Shown here piece after piece: positions 25,901-38,560 of a stretch of 64,000 nt of DNA. Position 1 is the stretch's first letter, and every line of letters starts with the position of its first letter. The stretch comes from Begonia masoniana (Eukaryota; Streptophyta; Magnoliopsida; Cucurbitales; Begoniaceae). The DNA is taken from NCBI GenBank assembly GCA_022432975.1, contig CM039512.1:191511-255510 (forward strand), given 5' to 3'. Both the position numbers and the translations under genes were made by a program. The notes beneath the pieces were generated by a model. The model made no database searches and was not told the origin of the DNA. It was given only the letters and a program-made list of their open reading frames with translations.

Positions 25901-27727
25901 ATTTATAGTCAAATTTTAAATTCTAATAATCTAAATAAATCTAATGTTTTTTTTCTTAGCACACTGCTAGATTCAAAACGCTAAGTATCTATCAATAACT
26001 CTTCCGTAAATAATCATCATCACAACCTCCTATCTCACACTCTTCTTTTTCTATATAAATAACACTCTCTTACTAACTCTAACTCTCCATAACTTCCAAA
26101 AAACTAACAAAAACCTACGTTTATATATATATTATATTAATTATCAAAAATCCTATGATATTTCCTAACCATACTCTCCATTCGAAATCGACTTTTTCCT
26201 CAAGGTCGTAAGTCGTATGGCTTCTCCATGTTTCATGCAAAATAGTTTACGTCTCATCCCCCTATGTGATCCAATTTCAAGACCATAGGATAGTGTATGT
26301 TTTTTTTCCATAGTCTAATCTACCTCATTTAGAATCGTACCCACAAAATTTTTTAGAAAAAAAACTGAAATTTATTTTGTCTTCTAGATTTTTCAACTTG
26401 GATACATTTTTTCATGTTTTTCGTGATGACATCATTCTTGTCTATACTTTAGTAAGCAAGTTTTTTTGCGATTTCTTCGTATAAAGAGTTGTTCCACTTG
26501 CTCTAAGGTCTTGACACATCTTAATCACTTCTACGATTGATATGAACATTTATAGTCAAGTTTTAAATTCTAGTAGTCAAAATAATTCTCATGTTTTTTT
26601 CTTAGCAACGCTGCTAGATTCTGAAACACTAATTATCTATCAATAACTTCTCTTTGTCAATAATTATCATCACAACCTCCTATCTCAGACTCTCTTTTTC
26701 TATGCATAATAACTCACTCTTATTAACACTAACTTTCCAATAACTTTCCAAGATACTAACAAAAACTAAGTTTATAAACATATTATATAATATTTAAAAT
26801 ACTCATATGATTATTTCCTAACAATACTCCCCATTTGAAATCGAGTTTTTCGTCAAGGTCGTAAGTCGTATGGCTTCTCCATGTTTTATGTAAAATAGTT
26901 TACGTCTAATCCTACTAGGTGATCGATTTCAAGCCTATAGAATAGTATATGTTTGTTTCCATAGTCTAATTCACCTCATTTAGAATCCAACCCACAAATT
27001 TTTTTAGAAAAAAAATTGAAATTTATTTTGTCTTCTTGATTTTTCAACTTGGATACATTTTTTCATGTTTTTCGTGATGACATCATTATTGTCTATACTT
27101 TAGTAAGCAAGTTTTTTTGCGATTTCTTCGTATGAAGAGTTGTTCCACTTGCCCTAAGGTCTTGACACATCTTTAGCACTTCTACGATTGATATAAACGT
27201 TTATAGCCAAATTTTAAATTCTAATAGTCTAAATAAATCTAATGTTTTTTTCTTAGCAATAATGCTAGATTCGGAAACGCTAATTATCTATCAATAACTT
27301 TTCTTCGTCAATAATCATCATCACAAACTCCTATCTCACACTATTCTTTTCTAGGTATAATACTCTCTTACTAACTCTAACTCTCCAATAACTTTTCAAA
27401 AAACTAACAAAAACTAAGTTTATAAACATATTATATAATTATCAAAATACCCTTTTGATTATTTCCTAACAATACTCTCCATTCAAAATCGACTTTTTTC
27501 TCAAGGTTGTAAGTCGTATGGCTTCTCCATGTTCCATGCAAAATATTTTACGTCTCATCCCACTAGGTGATCCGAATTCAAGCTCATATGATAGTGTATG
27601 TTTGCATCCATAGTCTAATCCACCTCATTTAGAACCCAACCCACAAATTTTTTTAGAAAAAAAACTAAAATTTATTTTGTCTTTTAGATTTTTCAACTTG
27701 GATACATTTTTTCATGTCTTTCGTGAT
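22901..27727. repeat. Retrotransposon-derived tandem repeat, block 2a (about 650-bp units)
   Basis: GTCGTAAGTCGTATGGCTTC-type landmarks at about 22945, 23605, 24255, 24907, 25556, 26201, 26855 and 27507. These units add a segment with GCTAGATTCGGAAACGC and ATTTCCTAACAATACTCCCC. On the minus strand this reads GAATGGGGAGTAT then TGTTAGGAAATAATC, which looks like a polypurine tract and an LTR start, so the unit probably derives from the 3' end of an LTR retrotransposon. A dimer of about 1.3 kb is itself duplicated (24255 with 25556; 24907 with 26201). Solo LTR E interrupts the array. Confidence 0.85.
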
Positions 27728-28390
27728 TGTAACGCCCCGAAAATCCACCCGGGTTCCCGGTACGCACAGGGACTGCTCTGATCTAACGACTCGCTCAACT
27801 ATATCATTTGCTTACACTCACAACGCTAAAACTCACGCAGCAGAATTAAAACTAACCTCTCGAAGCTCTCTCATGTCTTACTTAGCTTCCTAGACTTACT
27901 AATTTTTTCTCAATCCTAACCGTTAAGCACCACAATGTCCTCCCCAAAATTTCGGCAGAGTAACGCCTGAAAATGACGCCTCCAAAATGCTAAATACCTG
28001 CAAACAAATCATATTCTTAAGTAATCCAGAATATTTCTAACCATCTGACCAACATACGAAATCTCTAGACAATCAACATCATATCAGTAGAGAGATTGTA
28101 CTATCAACCCAAAATGAAGAAAGTTCACAGTATAGGGTGACACATCACCCTTAACTATGGTTATATACAACCACTACACCATACCCCCACAAAAATAAAC
28201 AAAGAGGAGCCCTGCTCCCCATCAAAATCGAGCCACAGCTCCTCCTGGGTCTGGTTGCCCTAACACTGGCATCAGCCGGGGCCCTGGTTGCACGCCACCA
28301 ACTGCCATCTACTCCGGGTCATGCTCTCGGTATTCACCCTCCCGCTCAGCAGTACCTACACAACATAACACACTATAAGCTCAAAGCTTA

Positions 28391-29754
28391 GCAAGTAGAG
28401 TGCCGAAAAACGTACAACTCACCCACGGCCTGCACAAGACTCACAGCCTACACACAACTAGCCCACAACCTCCACGATACTCACAACCTACGTACAACTC
28501 ACCCACGGCCTGCACAAGACTCACAGCCTACACACAACTAGCCTACAACCTACACGATACTCACAATCTACGTACAACTCACCCACGGCCTGCACAAGAC
28601 TCACAGCCTACACACAACTAGCCCACAACCTCCACGATACTCACAATCTACGTACAACTCACCCACGGCCTGCACAAGACTCACAGCCTACACACAACTA
28701 GCCTACAACCTACACGATACTCACAATCTACGTACAACTCACCCACGGCCTGCACAAGACTCACAGCCTACACACAACTAGCCTACAACCTACACGATAC
28801 TCACAATCTACGTACAACTCACCCACGGCCTGCACAAGACTCACAGCCTACACACAACTAGCCTACAACCTACACGATACTCACAACCTACGTACAACTG
28901 TCCCACAACCCTCACAAGGCTCACCACCTACGTACAACTGTCCCACAACCCTCACAAGGCTCACCACCTACGTACAACTCACCCACGGCCTGCACAAGAC
29001 TCACAGCCTACACACAACTAGCCTACAACCTACACGATACTCACAACCTACGTACAACTGTCCCACAACCCTCACAAGGCTCACCACCTACGTACAACTC
29101 ACCCACGGCCTGCACAAGACTCACAGCCTACACACAACTAGCCCACAACCTCCACGATACTCACAATCTACGTACAACTCACCCACGGCCTGCACAAGAC
29201 TCACAGCCTACACACAACTAGCCCACAACCTCCACGATACTCACAACCTACGTACAACTCACCCACGGCCTGCACAAGACTCACAGCCTACACACAACTA
29301 GCCCACAACCTCCACGATACTCACAACCTACGTACAACTCACCCACGGCCTGCACAAGACTCACAGCCTACACACAACTAGCCCACAACCTCCACGATAC
29401 TCACAACCTATACTACAATCTCGTACAACTCACCCACGGCCTGCACATACTCACAGCCTACACACAACTAGCCTACAACCTACACGATACTCACAACCTA
29501 CGTACAACTCACCCACGGCCTGCACAAGACTCACAGCCTACACACAACTAGCCCACAACTTGCACGATACTCACAACCTACGTACAACTCACCCACGGCC
29601 TGCACAAGACTCACAGCCTACACACAACTAGCTCACAACCTACACGATACTCACCACATACGCACGACTGTCCCACAACCCCTACAAGGCTCACCACCTA
29701 CGTACAACTGTCCCACAACCCTCACAAGGCTCACCACCTGCTTACAACTGTCCC
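28391..29754 (-). repeat. 40/80-bp array in LTR E, left part
   Basis: Repeats of CTACGTACAACTCACCCACG with GCCTGCACAAGACTCACAG alternating with a related 40-bp half, giving an 80-bp period (for example 28501, 28581, 28661, 28741). Variants are mixed, as in an actively recombining array. The open frame at 28400-28621 is a repeat artefact. Confidence 0.9.
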
Positions 29755-29759
29755 ACAAC

Positions 29760-31193
29760 TGACACAGGGGCCCCTAGAAAGGGGGCCCGTGTACGACCCA
29801 CGAATATGCTAGGTTGGTGCTCAGTTGGATGCTAGTGAACAATATTTGAATATTGAAATAAAATACTAAACTAAAGGCAAGAAATAAGGAAGGCAAATAT
29901 TAATATAATGGCCGAGATTATAGGTTAGTAGAGAGAAGCAAAATTACAAGAAAGTAAAGAGAATAAGATGACAATATATGTTAGAAATGACAAGGAAATG
30001 TAAAGCAATGGAAATAAAGAAACGATGAAAAATAGAAAGTGAGTGTGTGGATAATGAAAAGCTGAAAAGTAAAGAGTGATTTGTGTGCAAAAGTGATAGC
30101 AATAAAAGTAAAGAAAACCCTTGGTGGATCCGAGGAGCGAGCTTATGGTTTAAGCTCCCAGATACACGTTTTTCGTGAAGAAAACGACCACCGTAGGCCG
30201 GGGATTTTCGTCCTCGTTTCAACTCCCAAGGGAGAAGATGAGAGAATGATTAAGAGCTAACCTAGCAACCCAAGCTAGGCTAGCAATGGAGGCTAACTCT
30301 TCTTGGTTCAAGGAACCAAGGAAAACACCAAAGAAAACCTTGGATATTTAGGGAAATATTAGTGTATTGATTGGCAAAAAGTTTTTTTACAATCACCAAT
30401 TCTATGCTTAAATAGGCAACCTAAGGTGGAGGGGGTTTGGAGATGAAATTAGGGCCATTGATCAAGCCAAAATCGAGTGGAGGAGGTGAAATATCCGAGG
30501 GGGCGTGGAGATGCCCAATCAGCGCGCACAGCTTGCACCAGGAAGGCGCGCGCCTGCGCCAGCTCAGCGATCCACGCTGCTGCTGCCCGCGCCAACCAGC
30601 TGCTGCCCCCGCGCCCTGCTGCCCCTGCCCGCGCGCGCGCCAGACGACCTCCAAGCCTTAGATCCGAGCCAAAAATGCACCAATGGTCCAGATTCGTCCA
30701 AGTCATGAATCCATGCTCTAGCCCACTCATATACCTGCAAAAATATACCTTTAGGAGTGGGCTCTTCTTTGGACCAAGTCTCTCCTTGGGCTCGATTTTG
30801 TTGAGGTCTTTTCCTTGGCTTTGAAAATTTGGTTGAATTGTCTTTAACCACACATCCACCACATCCATCTAATCTTAACCATTCAATCTAATGCATGCAA
30901 TGCAAATTATAAATTCTTACAAAAAGGCTAATATATGCCAATGAGTTTGAGAAAAATAAAAATTACAATTTCAAGGCCCGGGAAGACAAATTCCCATAGG
31001 ACCGTCTTCAAGCTCCGTGCGAATGCTCCAACGGATGACATGGAAAGGTTTCTCCTCATCCTCCATAGTCGGCTCCCAAGTGAAGTCCATGAGTGAATCA
31101 AAACCTACAAAAAGAGACAAGTAGTTAGAACATTGAACAGTTAAAATTTGGGCCCGGGTTTGAGATCTTGTAACGGGCCTCCGAGGCACGTCA
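29760..31193. mobile_element. Nested solo LTR or short non-autonomous LTR element in LTR E
   Basis: TGACACAGGGG...CACGTCA is flanked by perfect ACAAC duplications (29755-29759 and 31194-31198), and excision rejoins the 40-bp array in register. It is 1434 bp long. It has a very GC-rich patch (30500-30660). On the minus strand a short frame (31213-30971) begins outside the element and reads PVTRSQTRA then DFTWEP; TTTTTGTAG|GTTTTG (about 31103-31117) resembles a splice acceptor. I do not recognise the family, no primer site is seen, and the several overlapping frames at 30421-30868 are not supported as genes. Confidence 0.75.
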
Positions 31194-31690
31194 ACAACCC
31201 TCACAAGGCTCACCGCCTACATACAACTGTCCCACAACCCTCACAAGGCTCACAACCTGCATACAACTGTTCCACAACCCTCACAAGGCTCACCACCTAC
31301 ATACAACTGTCCCACAACCTTCACAAGGCTCACCACCTGCATACAACTGTCCCACAACCCTCACAAGACTCACCACCTACATACAACATTTCCACAACCC
31401 TCACAAGGCTCACCACCTACGTACAGTTGTCCCACAACCCTCACAAGGCTCACCACCTGCATACAACTGTCCCACAACCCTCATGAGGCTCACCACCTAC
31501 ATACAACTGTCCCACAACCCTCACAAGGCTCACCACCTGCATACAACTGTCCCACAACCCCCACAAGGCTCACCACCAACATACAACTGTCCCACAACCC
31601 CCACAAGGCTCACCACCTACATACAACTATCTCACAACCCTCACAAGGCTCACCACCTACCTACAACTGTCCCACATCCTGCACAGAACT
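31194..31690 (-). repeat. 40-bp array in LTR E, right part
   Basis: About 12 units of ACATACAACTGTCCCACAAC plus CCTCACAAGGCTCACCACCT. It is continuous with the left array before the nested insertion, but the composition has drifted to a different monomer type. Frames at 31148-31746 are artefacts of the array. Confidence 0.9.
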
Positions 31691-32979
31691 CACATCACAC
31701 CACTGACGACAACTGTACGTACACATCACATACAAACTACTCATGACCTACACAACATGCCCAACTAACAACAACTTCTCGTCCACATCACATACCGACT
31801 ACTCACGACATACACACGACTCACAACATGCAAACAACTGTGGTGTAGGCCCTTCTGGGCGACTCTCAAACATTCTCAACCACACTACTACTTACCTGGC
31901 GTCCTAGCTCGCTGAGGATGCTTGGTTACCTGTCCACCTACGGCTCGACCTACGACAAATATTCAAACTTCATTAAAATAAAGCTTACATTCACCAAGAT
32001 ACCCTCAAACTACTATTTCTAGCCTAAAGTCTAACTAAACGGGCCGCTAATTTGGGTTCGGTAAAAACCGACCCTAAATTTCGGACGTGCATAACTTTCG
32101 CGTCGGTTATCGGAATCAAGTGATTCCAGCGGCCACGTACTCCTCTAATAGCCTAGTTTAACCTACCAAAAAGAAATTTAAAATAAATGGCCGTAGCTAG
32201 GTCAAAATGGAAAAAACTCGATTCTACCCTAAACGAAAAATTTTCCCTTTTCCGGTTTTCCATCAATTCTCACCTGTTTCCTCACCAATCAACCACATTT
32301 ACCCTCAATTAGCATAATCTAACTAAAAACCCTGAGAATACATAGCAAAACTCAAAATGCCCGAACAGGGCTTGCTGCATTTCGCCCAAACAGGGCTCTT
32401 CATGGCCAAGCGATCATAGCCGGTCCAAGGGTCGACAAACCCACGCCGGAGGCAGCCAATTTTGGCCGGTGATCGGAGCTCAAACCAGCTCCTCACCCTC
32501 GGCCCCGAACAGAATTGAAAAGAGGGCAAAAATAGGACTTACCGTTTGGTCTTGTGCGCGAAGACGGCCGAAAATGACAGCCCTGGAATCGTCGACGTTG
32601 TCTGGCCAGAAAACGTCGAAAATCACCGGTGAACGACGCCGAACGTCGCCCTCCCCCTCGTCTCTACTCGGGTCTCCCGTGTTCGCAAGGCAGAATAGCT
32701 TTCAAAGCCATTCTGCTGTTTTAAGAGAAAACCTAATGTTTTCTCTTAAAACATAATTTAAAATATCTAATTATCGTTTTGCCTTCCCGTATATTCGGCC
32801 CCTCTGAAACTCCATTAAATCCCGTTCTTCGACCGTTAAATTTCTATAAATTGACTCTCACCTCACCCTCGGTCTAACTCCTCCACCTAAACTCCCAAGA
32901 AATAATTTAATTAACCCAATAACTAACCTAACTTAAATTAATTAAGTTAACATAAAAAAATCTGGTGTATTACAGTGAT

Positions 32980-35900
32980 GACATCATTATTGCCTATACT
33001 TTAGTAAGCAAGTTTTTTTGCGATTTCTTCGTATGAAGAGTTGTTCCACTTGCCTTAAGGTCTTGACACATCTTTAGCACTTCTACGATTGATATGAACA
33101 TTTAATGTCAAATTTTAAATTCTAAGTCAAAATAAATCTAAAATTTTTTTCTTAGCAACACTGCTAGATTCGGAAACGCTAATTATCTATCAAGAACTTC
33201 TCTTCGCCAATAATCATCATCACAACCTCCTATCTCACACTCCCCTTTTCTATGTATAATAACCTTATCTTACTAACTCTAACTCTCCAATAACTTTCCA
33301 AGGAAATAACAAAAACTAAGTTTATAAACATATTATATAATTATTAAAATACTCCTATGATTATTTCCTAACAATACTCCCTTATTTGAAATCGACTTAT
33401 TCCTCAAGGTCGTAAGTCGTATGCTTCTTCATGTTCCATGCAAAATAGTTTACGCCTCATCCCACTAGGTGATCCGATTTCAAGCCCATAGGATAGTGTA
33501 TGTTTGCTTCTATAGTGTAATCCACCTCATTTAGAATCCAACCTACAAAATTTTTCAGAAAATAAACTGAAATTTATTTTGTCTTCTAGATGTTTCAACT
33601 TGGACACATTTTTTCATGTCTTTTGTGATGACATCATTATTGTCTATACTTTAGTAAGCAAGTTTTTTTACGATTTCTTCGTATGAAGAGTTGTTCCACT
33701 TGCCATAAGGTCTTGACACATCTTTAGCACTTCTACGATTGATATGAACATTTATAGTCAAATTTTAAATTCTAAGTCAAAATAAATCTAACGTTTTTTT
33801 CTTAGCAACACTGCTAGATTCGGAAACATAATTAGCTATCAATTAATTCTCTTCGTCAATAATTATCAACACAACCTCTTATCTCACACTCTCCTTTTCT
33901 ATGTATAATAACTCTCTCTTACTAACTCCAACTCCCCAATAACTTTCCAAGAAACTAACAAAAACTAAGTTTATAAACATATTATATAATTATCAAAAAA
34001 CTCCTATGATTATTTCCTAAAAATACTCCCTCTTTCGAAATCAATTTTTTCCTCCATGTCTTAAGTCGTATGGCTTCTCAATGTTCCATGCAAATAGTTT
34101 ACGTCTCATCCAACTAGGTGACCCAATTTCAAGCCCAAATGATAGTGTATGTTTGCTTCCATAGTCTAATCCACTTCATTTAGAATCCAACTCACAAAAT
34201 TTTTTAGAAAAAAAACTGAAATTTTTTTTGTCTTCTAGATATTTCAACTTGGATATACTTTTTCATGTCTTTCGTGATGACATCATTATTGTCTATACTT
34301 TAGTAAGCAAGTTTTTTTGCGATTTCTTCGTATGAATAGTTGTTCCACTTGCCCTAAAGTCTTGACACATCTTTAGCACTTCTACGATTGATATGAACAT
34401 TTATAGTCAAATTTTAAATTCTGAGTCAAAATAAATCTAAAATTTTTTTCTTAGCAACACTACTAGATTCGGAAACGCTAATTATTTATCAATAAGTACT
34501 CTTCGTCAATAATCATCATCACAACCTCATATCTCACACTCCCCTTTTCTATGTATAATAACCCTCTCTTACTAACTCTAACTCTCCAATAACTTTCCAA
34601 GAAACTAACAAAAACTAAGTTTATAAACGTATTATATAATTATCAAAATACTCCTATGATTATTCCTAACAATACTCCCTTATTCGAAATCGATTTTTTT
34701 CTTAAGGTCGTAAGTCGTATGGCTTCTCCATGTTTCATGCAAAATAGTTTACGTCTCATCCCACTAGGTGATCCGATTTGAAGCCCATAGAATAGTGTAT
34801 GTTTGCTTCTATTGTGTAATCCACCTCATTTAGAATCCAACTCAAAAAAATTTTCAGAAAAGAAACTGAAATTTATTTTGTCTTCTAGATTTTTCAACCA
34901 TGATACATTTTTTCATGTCTTTCGTGATGACATCATTATTGTCTATACTTTAGTAAGCAAGTTTTTATGCGATTTCTTTGTATGATGAGTTATTCCACTT
35001 GCACTAAGGTCTTGACAAATCTTTAGCACTTCTACGATTGATATGAACATTTATAGTCAAGTTTAAAATTCCAGTAGTCAAAATAAATCTAATGTTTTTT
35101 TCTTAGCAACAATGCTAGATTCGGAAACGCTAAATATCTATCAATAATTTTTCTTCGTCAATAATCCTCATCACAACCTCCTATCTCACACTCCCATTTT
35201 CTATGTATAATAACTCTCTCTTACTAACTCCAACTCTCCAATATTTTCCAAGATACTAACAAAAACTAATTTTATAAACATATTATATAATTATCAAAAT
35301 ATTTCTATGATTATTTTCTAACAATACTCCCCATTCGAAATCGACTTTTTCCTCAAAGTCGTATGGCTTCTCCATGTTCCATGCAAAATAATTTACGTCT
35401 CATCCCACTAGGTGATCCGTTTACAAGCCCATAGGAGAGTGTATGTTTGCTTCTATAGTCTAATCCACCTCGTTTAGAATCCAACCCACAAAATTTTTTA
35501 GAAAAAAAACTGAAATTTATTTTGTCTTCTAGATTTTTCAACTTGGATACATTTTTTCATGTTTTTAGTCAAGACATCATTATTGTCTATACTTTAGTAA
35601 GCAAGTTTTTTTGCGATTTCTTTGTATGAAGAGTTGTTCCACTTGCCCTAAGGTCTTGACAAATCTTTAGCACTTCTACAATTGATATGAATATTTATAG
35701 TCAAGTTTTAAATTCTAGTAGTCAAAATAAATCTAATGTTTTTTTCTTAGATACAATGCTAGATTCGGAAACGCTAATTCTATCAAAAACTTTTATTCGT
35801 CAATAATCATCATCACAACCTCCTATCTCACACTCCCATTTTCTATGTATAATAACCCTCTCTTACTAACTCCAACTCTCCATTAACTTTCCAAGAAACT

Positions 35901-36150
35901 AACAAAAACTAATTTTATAAACATATTATATAATTATCAAAATATTCCTATGATTATTTCCTAACAATACTCTCCATTCGAAATCGACTTTTTCCTCAAA
36001 GTCGTATGGCTTCTCCATGTTCCATGCAAAATAGTTTACGTCTCATCCCACTAAGTGATCCGATTTCAAGCCCCATAAGATAGTGTATGTTTGCTTCCGT
36101 AGTCTAATCCACCTCATTTAGAATCCAACCCACAAAATTTTTTAGAAAAA
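32980..36150. repeat. Tandem repeat block 2b (about 650-bp units, five)
   Basis: Continuation of block 2 after LTR E, with GTCGTAAGTCGTATG-type landmarks at about 33407, 34052, 34708, 35356 and 35998. The last copies lack GGTCGTAAGT before GTCGTATGG. The array stops at about 36150 within GAAAAAAACC, where LTR F-like sequence begins. The minus-strand frame at 35353-35541 is a repeat artefact. Confidence 0.85.
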
Positions 36151-36363
36151 AACCTTATCAGAAGCATCTAGTAATTTCACAAACAGAGATCTATTTAACG
36201 TCATCCATTTATCAATTTCGACTATACGCAGCGGGAGTTCATCAAAATACCATACAAATGAACCAAACTAACCAACCACCCAAAATACCTATTATCTCCA
36301 AGCCAAAACCATCAACAACCAATCATCGTTTCCTACTCAAAATCAATGAACCGACACAATACT
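36150..36363 (-). mobile_element. LTR F, downstream remnant
   Basis: Short non-satellite segment between the tandem repeat and solo LTR C'. Because C' has a perfect ATACT duplication (36359-36363 and 47002-47006), this segment and 47002-48839 were once contiguous. The expected TGTAA-type LTR terminus is missing at the left, so LTR F was truncated there. Confidence 0.5.
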
Positions 36364-36444
36364 TGTAACGCCCGAAATTAATATACCTGGTTTGTTAATC
36401 ACATACTTTGACTGTATTAAGAAAATTCTAGGAAAATTTAAAAA

Positions 36445-36698
36445 TTCGGAAACGCTAATATCTATCAAAAACTTTTATTCGTCAATAATCATCATCACAA
36501 CCTCCTATCTCACACTCCCATTTTCTATGTATAATAACCCTCTCTTACTAACTCCAACTCTCCATTAACTTTCCAAGAAACTAACAAAAACTAATTTTAT
36601 AAACATATTATATAATTATCAAAATATTTCTATGATTATTTTCTAACAATACTCCCCATTCGAAATCGACTTTTTCCTCAAAGTCGTATGGTTCTCCA
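36445..36698. repeat. Fragment of the 650-bp tandem repeat inside LTR C'
   Basis: From ATTCGGAAACGCTAAT to GTCGTATGGTTCTCCATG. It closely matches copies at about 35280-35360 and 35762-36010, including the variant CAAAAACTTTTATTCG. It sits between the LTR terminus and the 45-bp array and is absent from LTR C. Confidence 0.9.
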
Positions 36699-38560
36699 TG
36701 TCTCAGCGGTGGAAGCAGAGACAGAACACATCCTCCGCTAAACAATCTCAACGGTGGAAGCAGAGACAGAACACATCCTCCGCTAAACAATCTCAACGGT
36801 GGAAGCAGAGACAGAACACATCCTCCGCTAAACAATCTCAACGGTGGAAGCAGAGACAGAACACATCCTCCGCTAAACAATCTCAACGGTGGAAGCAGAG
36901 ACAGAACACATCCTCCGCTAAACAATCTCAACGGTGGAAGCAGAGACAGAACACATCCTCCGCTAAACAATCTCAACGGTGGAAGCAGAGACAGAACACA
37001 TCCTCCGCTAAACAATCTCAACGGTGGAAGCAGAGACAGAACACATCCTCCGCTAAACAATCTCAACGGTGGAAGCAGAGACAGAACACATCCTCCGCTA
37101 AACAATCTCAACGGTGGAAGCAGAGACAGAACACATCCTCCGCTAAACAATCTCAACGGTGGAAGCAGAGACAGAACACATCCTCCGCTAAACAATCTCA
37201 ACGGTGGAAGCAGAGACAGAACACATCCTCCGCTAAACAATCTCAACGGTGGAAGCAGAGACAGAACACATCCTCCGCTAAACAATCTCAACGGTGGAAG
37301 CAGAGACAGAACACATCCTCCGCTAAACAATCTCAACGGTGGAAGCAGAGACAGAACACATCCTCCGCTAAACAATCTCAACGGTGGAAGCAGAGACAGA
37401 ACACATCCTCCGCTAAACAATCTCAACGGTGGAAGCAGAGACAGAACACATCCTCCGCTAAACAATCTCAACGGTGGAAGCAGAGACAGAACACATCCTC
37501 CGCTAAACAATCTCAACGGTGGAAGCAGAGACAGAACACATCCTCCGCTAAACAATCTCAACGGTGGAAGCAGAGACAGAACACATCCTCCGCTAAACAA
37601 TCTCAACGGTGGAAGCAGAGACAGAACACATCCTCCGCTAAACAATCTCAACGGTGGAAGCAGAGACAGAACACATCCTCCGCTAAACAATCTCAACGGT
37701 GGAAGCAGAGACAGAACACATCCTCCGCTAAACAATCTCAACGGTGGAAGCAGAGACAGAACACATCCTCCGCTAAACAATCTCAACGGTGGAAGCAGAG
37801 ACAGAACACATCCTCCGCTAAACAATCTCAACGGTGGAAGCAGAGACAGAACACATCCTCCGCTAAACAATCTCAACGGTGGAAGCAGAGACAGAACACA
37901 TCCTCCGCTAAACAATCTCAACGGTGGAAGCAGAGACAGAACACATCCTCCGCTAAACAATCTCAACGGTGGAAGCAGAGACAGAACACATCCTCCGCTA
38001 AACAATCTCAACGGTGGAAGCAGAGACAGAACACATCCTCCGCTAAACAATCTCAACGGTGGAAGCAGAGACAGAACACATCCTCCGCTAAACAATCTCA
38101 ACGGTGGAAGCAGAGACAGAACACATCCTCCGCTAAACAATCTCAACGGTGGAAGCAGAGACAGAACACATCCTCCGCTAAACAATCTCAACGGTGGAAG
38201 CAGAGACAGAACACATCCTCCGCTAAACAATCTCAACGGTGGAAGCAGAGACAGAACACATCCTCCGCTAAACAATCTCAACGGTGGAAGCAGAGACAGA
38301 ACACATCCTCCGCTAAACAATCTCAACGGTGGAAGCAGAGACAGAACACATCCTCCGCTAAACAATCTCAACGGTGGAAGCAGAGACAGAACACATCCTC
38401 CGCTAAACAATCTCAACGGTGGAAGCAGAGACAGAACACATCCGCTGGAAGCAGAGACAAAACGCATCCTCCGCTAAACAGTCTCAGCGGTGGAAGCAGA
38501 GACAGAACACATCCTCCGCTAAACAATCTCAACGGTGGAAGCAGAGACAGAACACATCTT
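36699..38560 (-). repeat. 45-bp array in LTR C' (about 38 perfect units plus degenerate ones)
   Basis: The unit contains CAACGGTGGAAGCAGAGACA, GAACACATCC and TCCGCTAAACAAT. Units up to about 38442 look identical; the last few differ (TCCGCTGGAAGC, AAAACGCATCC). Since 45 is a multiple of three, both strands stay open and give 600-residue frames of repeated QRWKQRQNTSSAK or CVLSLLPPLRLFSGG. These are not genes. The unit is related to the GCGGTGGATG palindromes of LTR C at about 7060-7120. Confidence 0.97.

Larger units (their letters stand above)
28356..31895 (-). other. Putative structured intron domain of LTR E
   Basis: Minus-strand donor GTAAGT (31890-31895), hairpin GCCC-AGAA-GGGC (31849-31860), then CCTACACCACA (31839-31849) pairing at 10 of 11 positions with 28355-28365 at the acceptor-like TAG|GT. 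The second hairpin TAAGCT-TTG-AGCTTA lies at about 28377-28391. The arms enclose both 40-bp arrays and the nested element. Confidence 0.45.
27728..32974 (-). mobile_element. Solo LTR E inserted in the tandem repeat
   Basis: TGTAACGCCCCG at 27728 and GGTGTATTACA ending at 32974 are flanked by perfect GTGAT duplications (27723-27727 and 32975-32979). Excision restores the repeat phrase TCGTGATGACATCATT. Orientation is taken from the donor, hairpin and leader order. It is 5.25 kb because of two arrays and a nested element (29760-31193); without the nest it is about 3.8 kb. No second LTR or interior is seen. Its leader part (about 32580-32660) shares GTCGACGTT, CTGGCC and CCGGTGAACG phrases with LTR D. 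Confidence 0.9.

Noticed and set aside
30421..30868. Overlapping frames in the GC-rich patch of the nested element
   Set aside because: Several frames on both strands are open only because of GC richness; no domain is recognisable.
28391..31690. CRISPR-like regular repeats in LTR E
   Set aside because: Repeats are contiguous 40/80-bp tandem units without unique spacers, in plant DNA inside an LTR.
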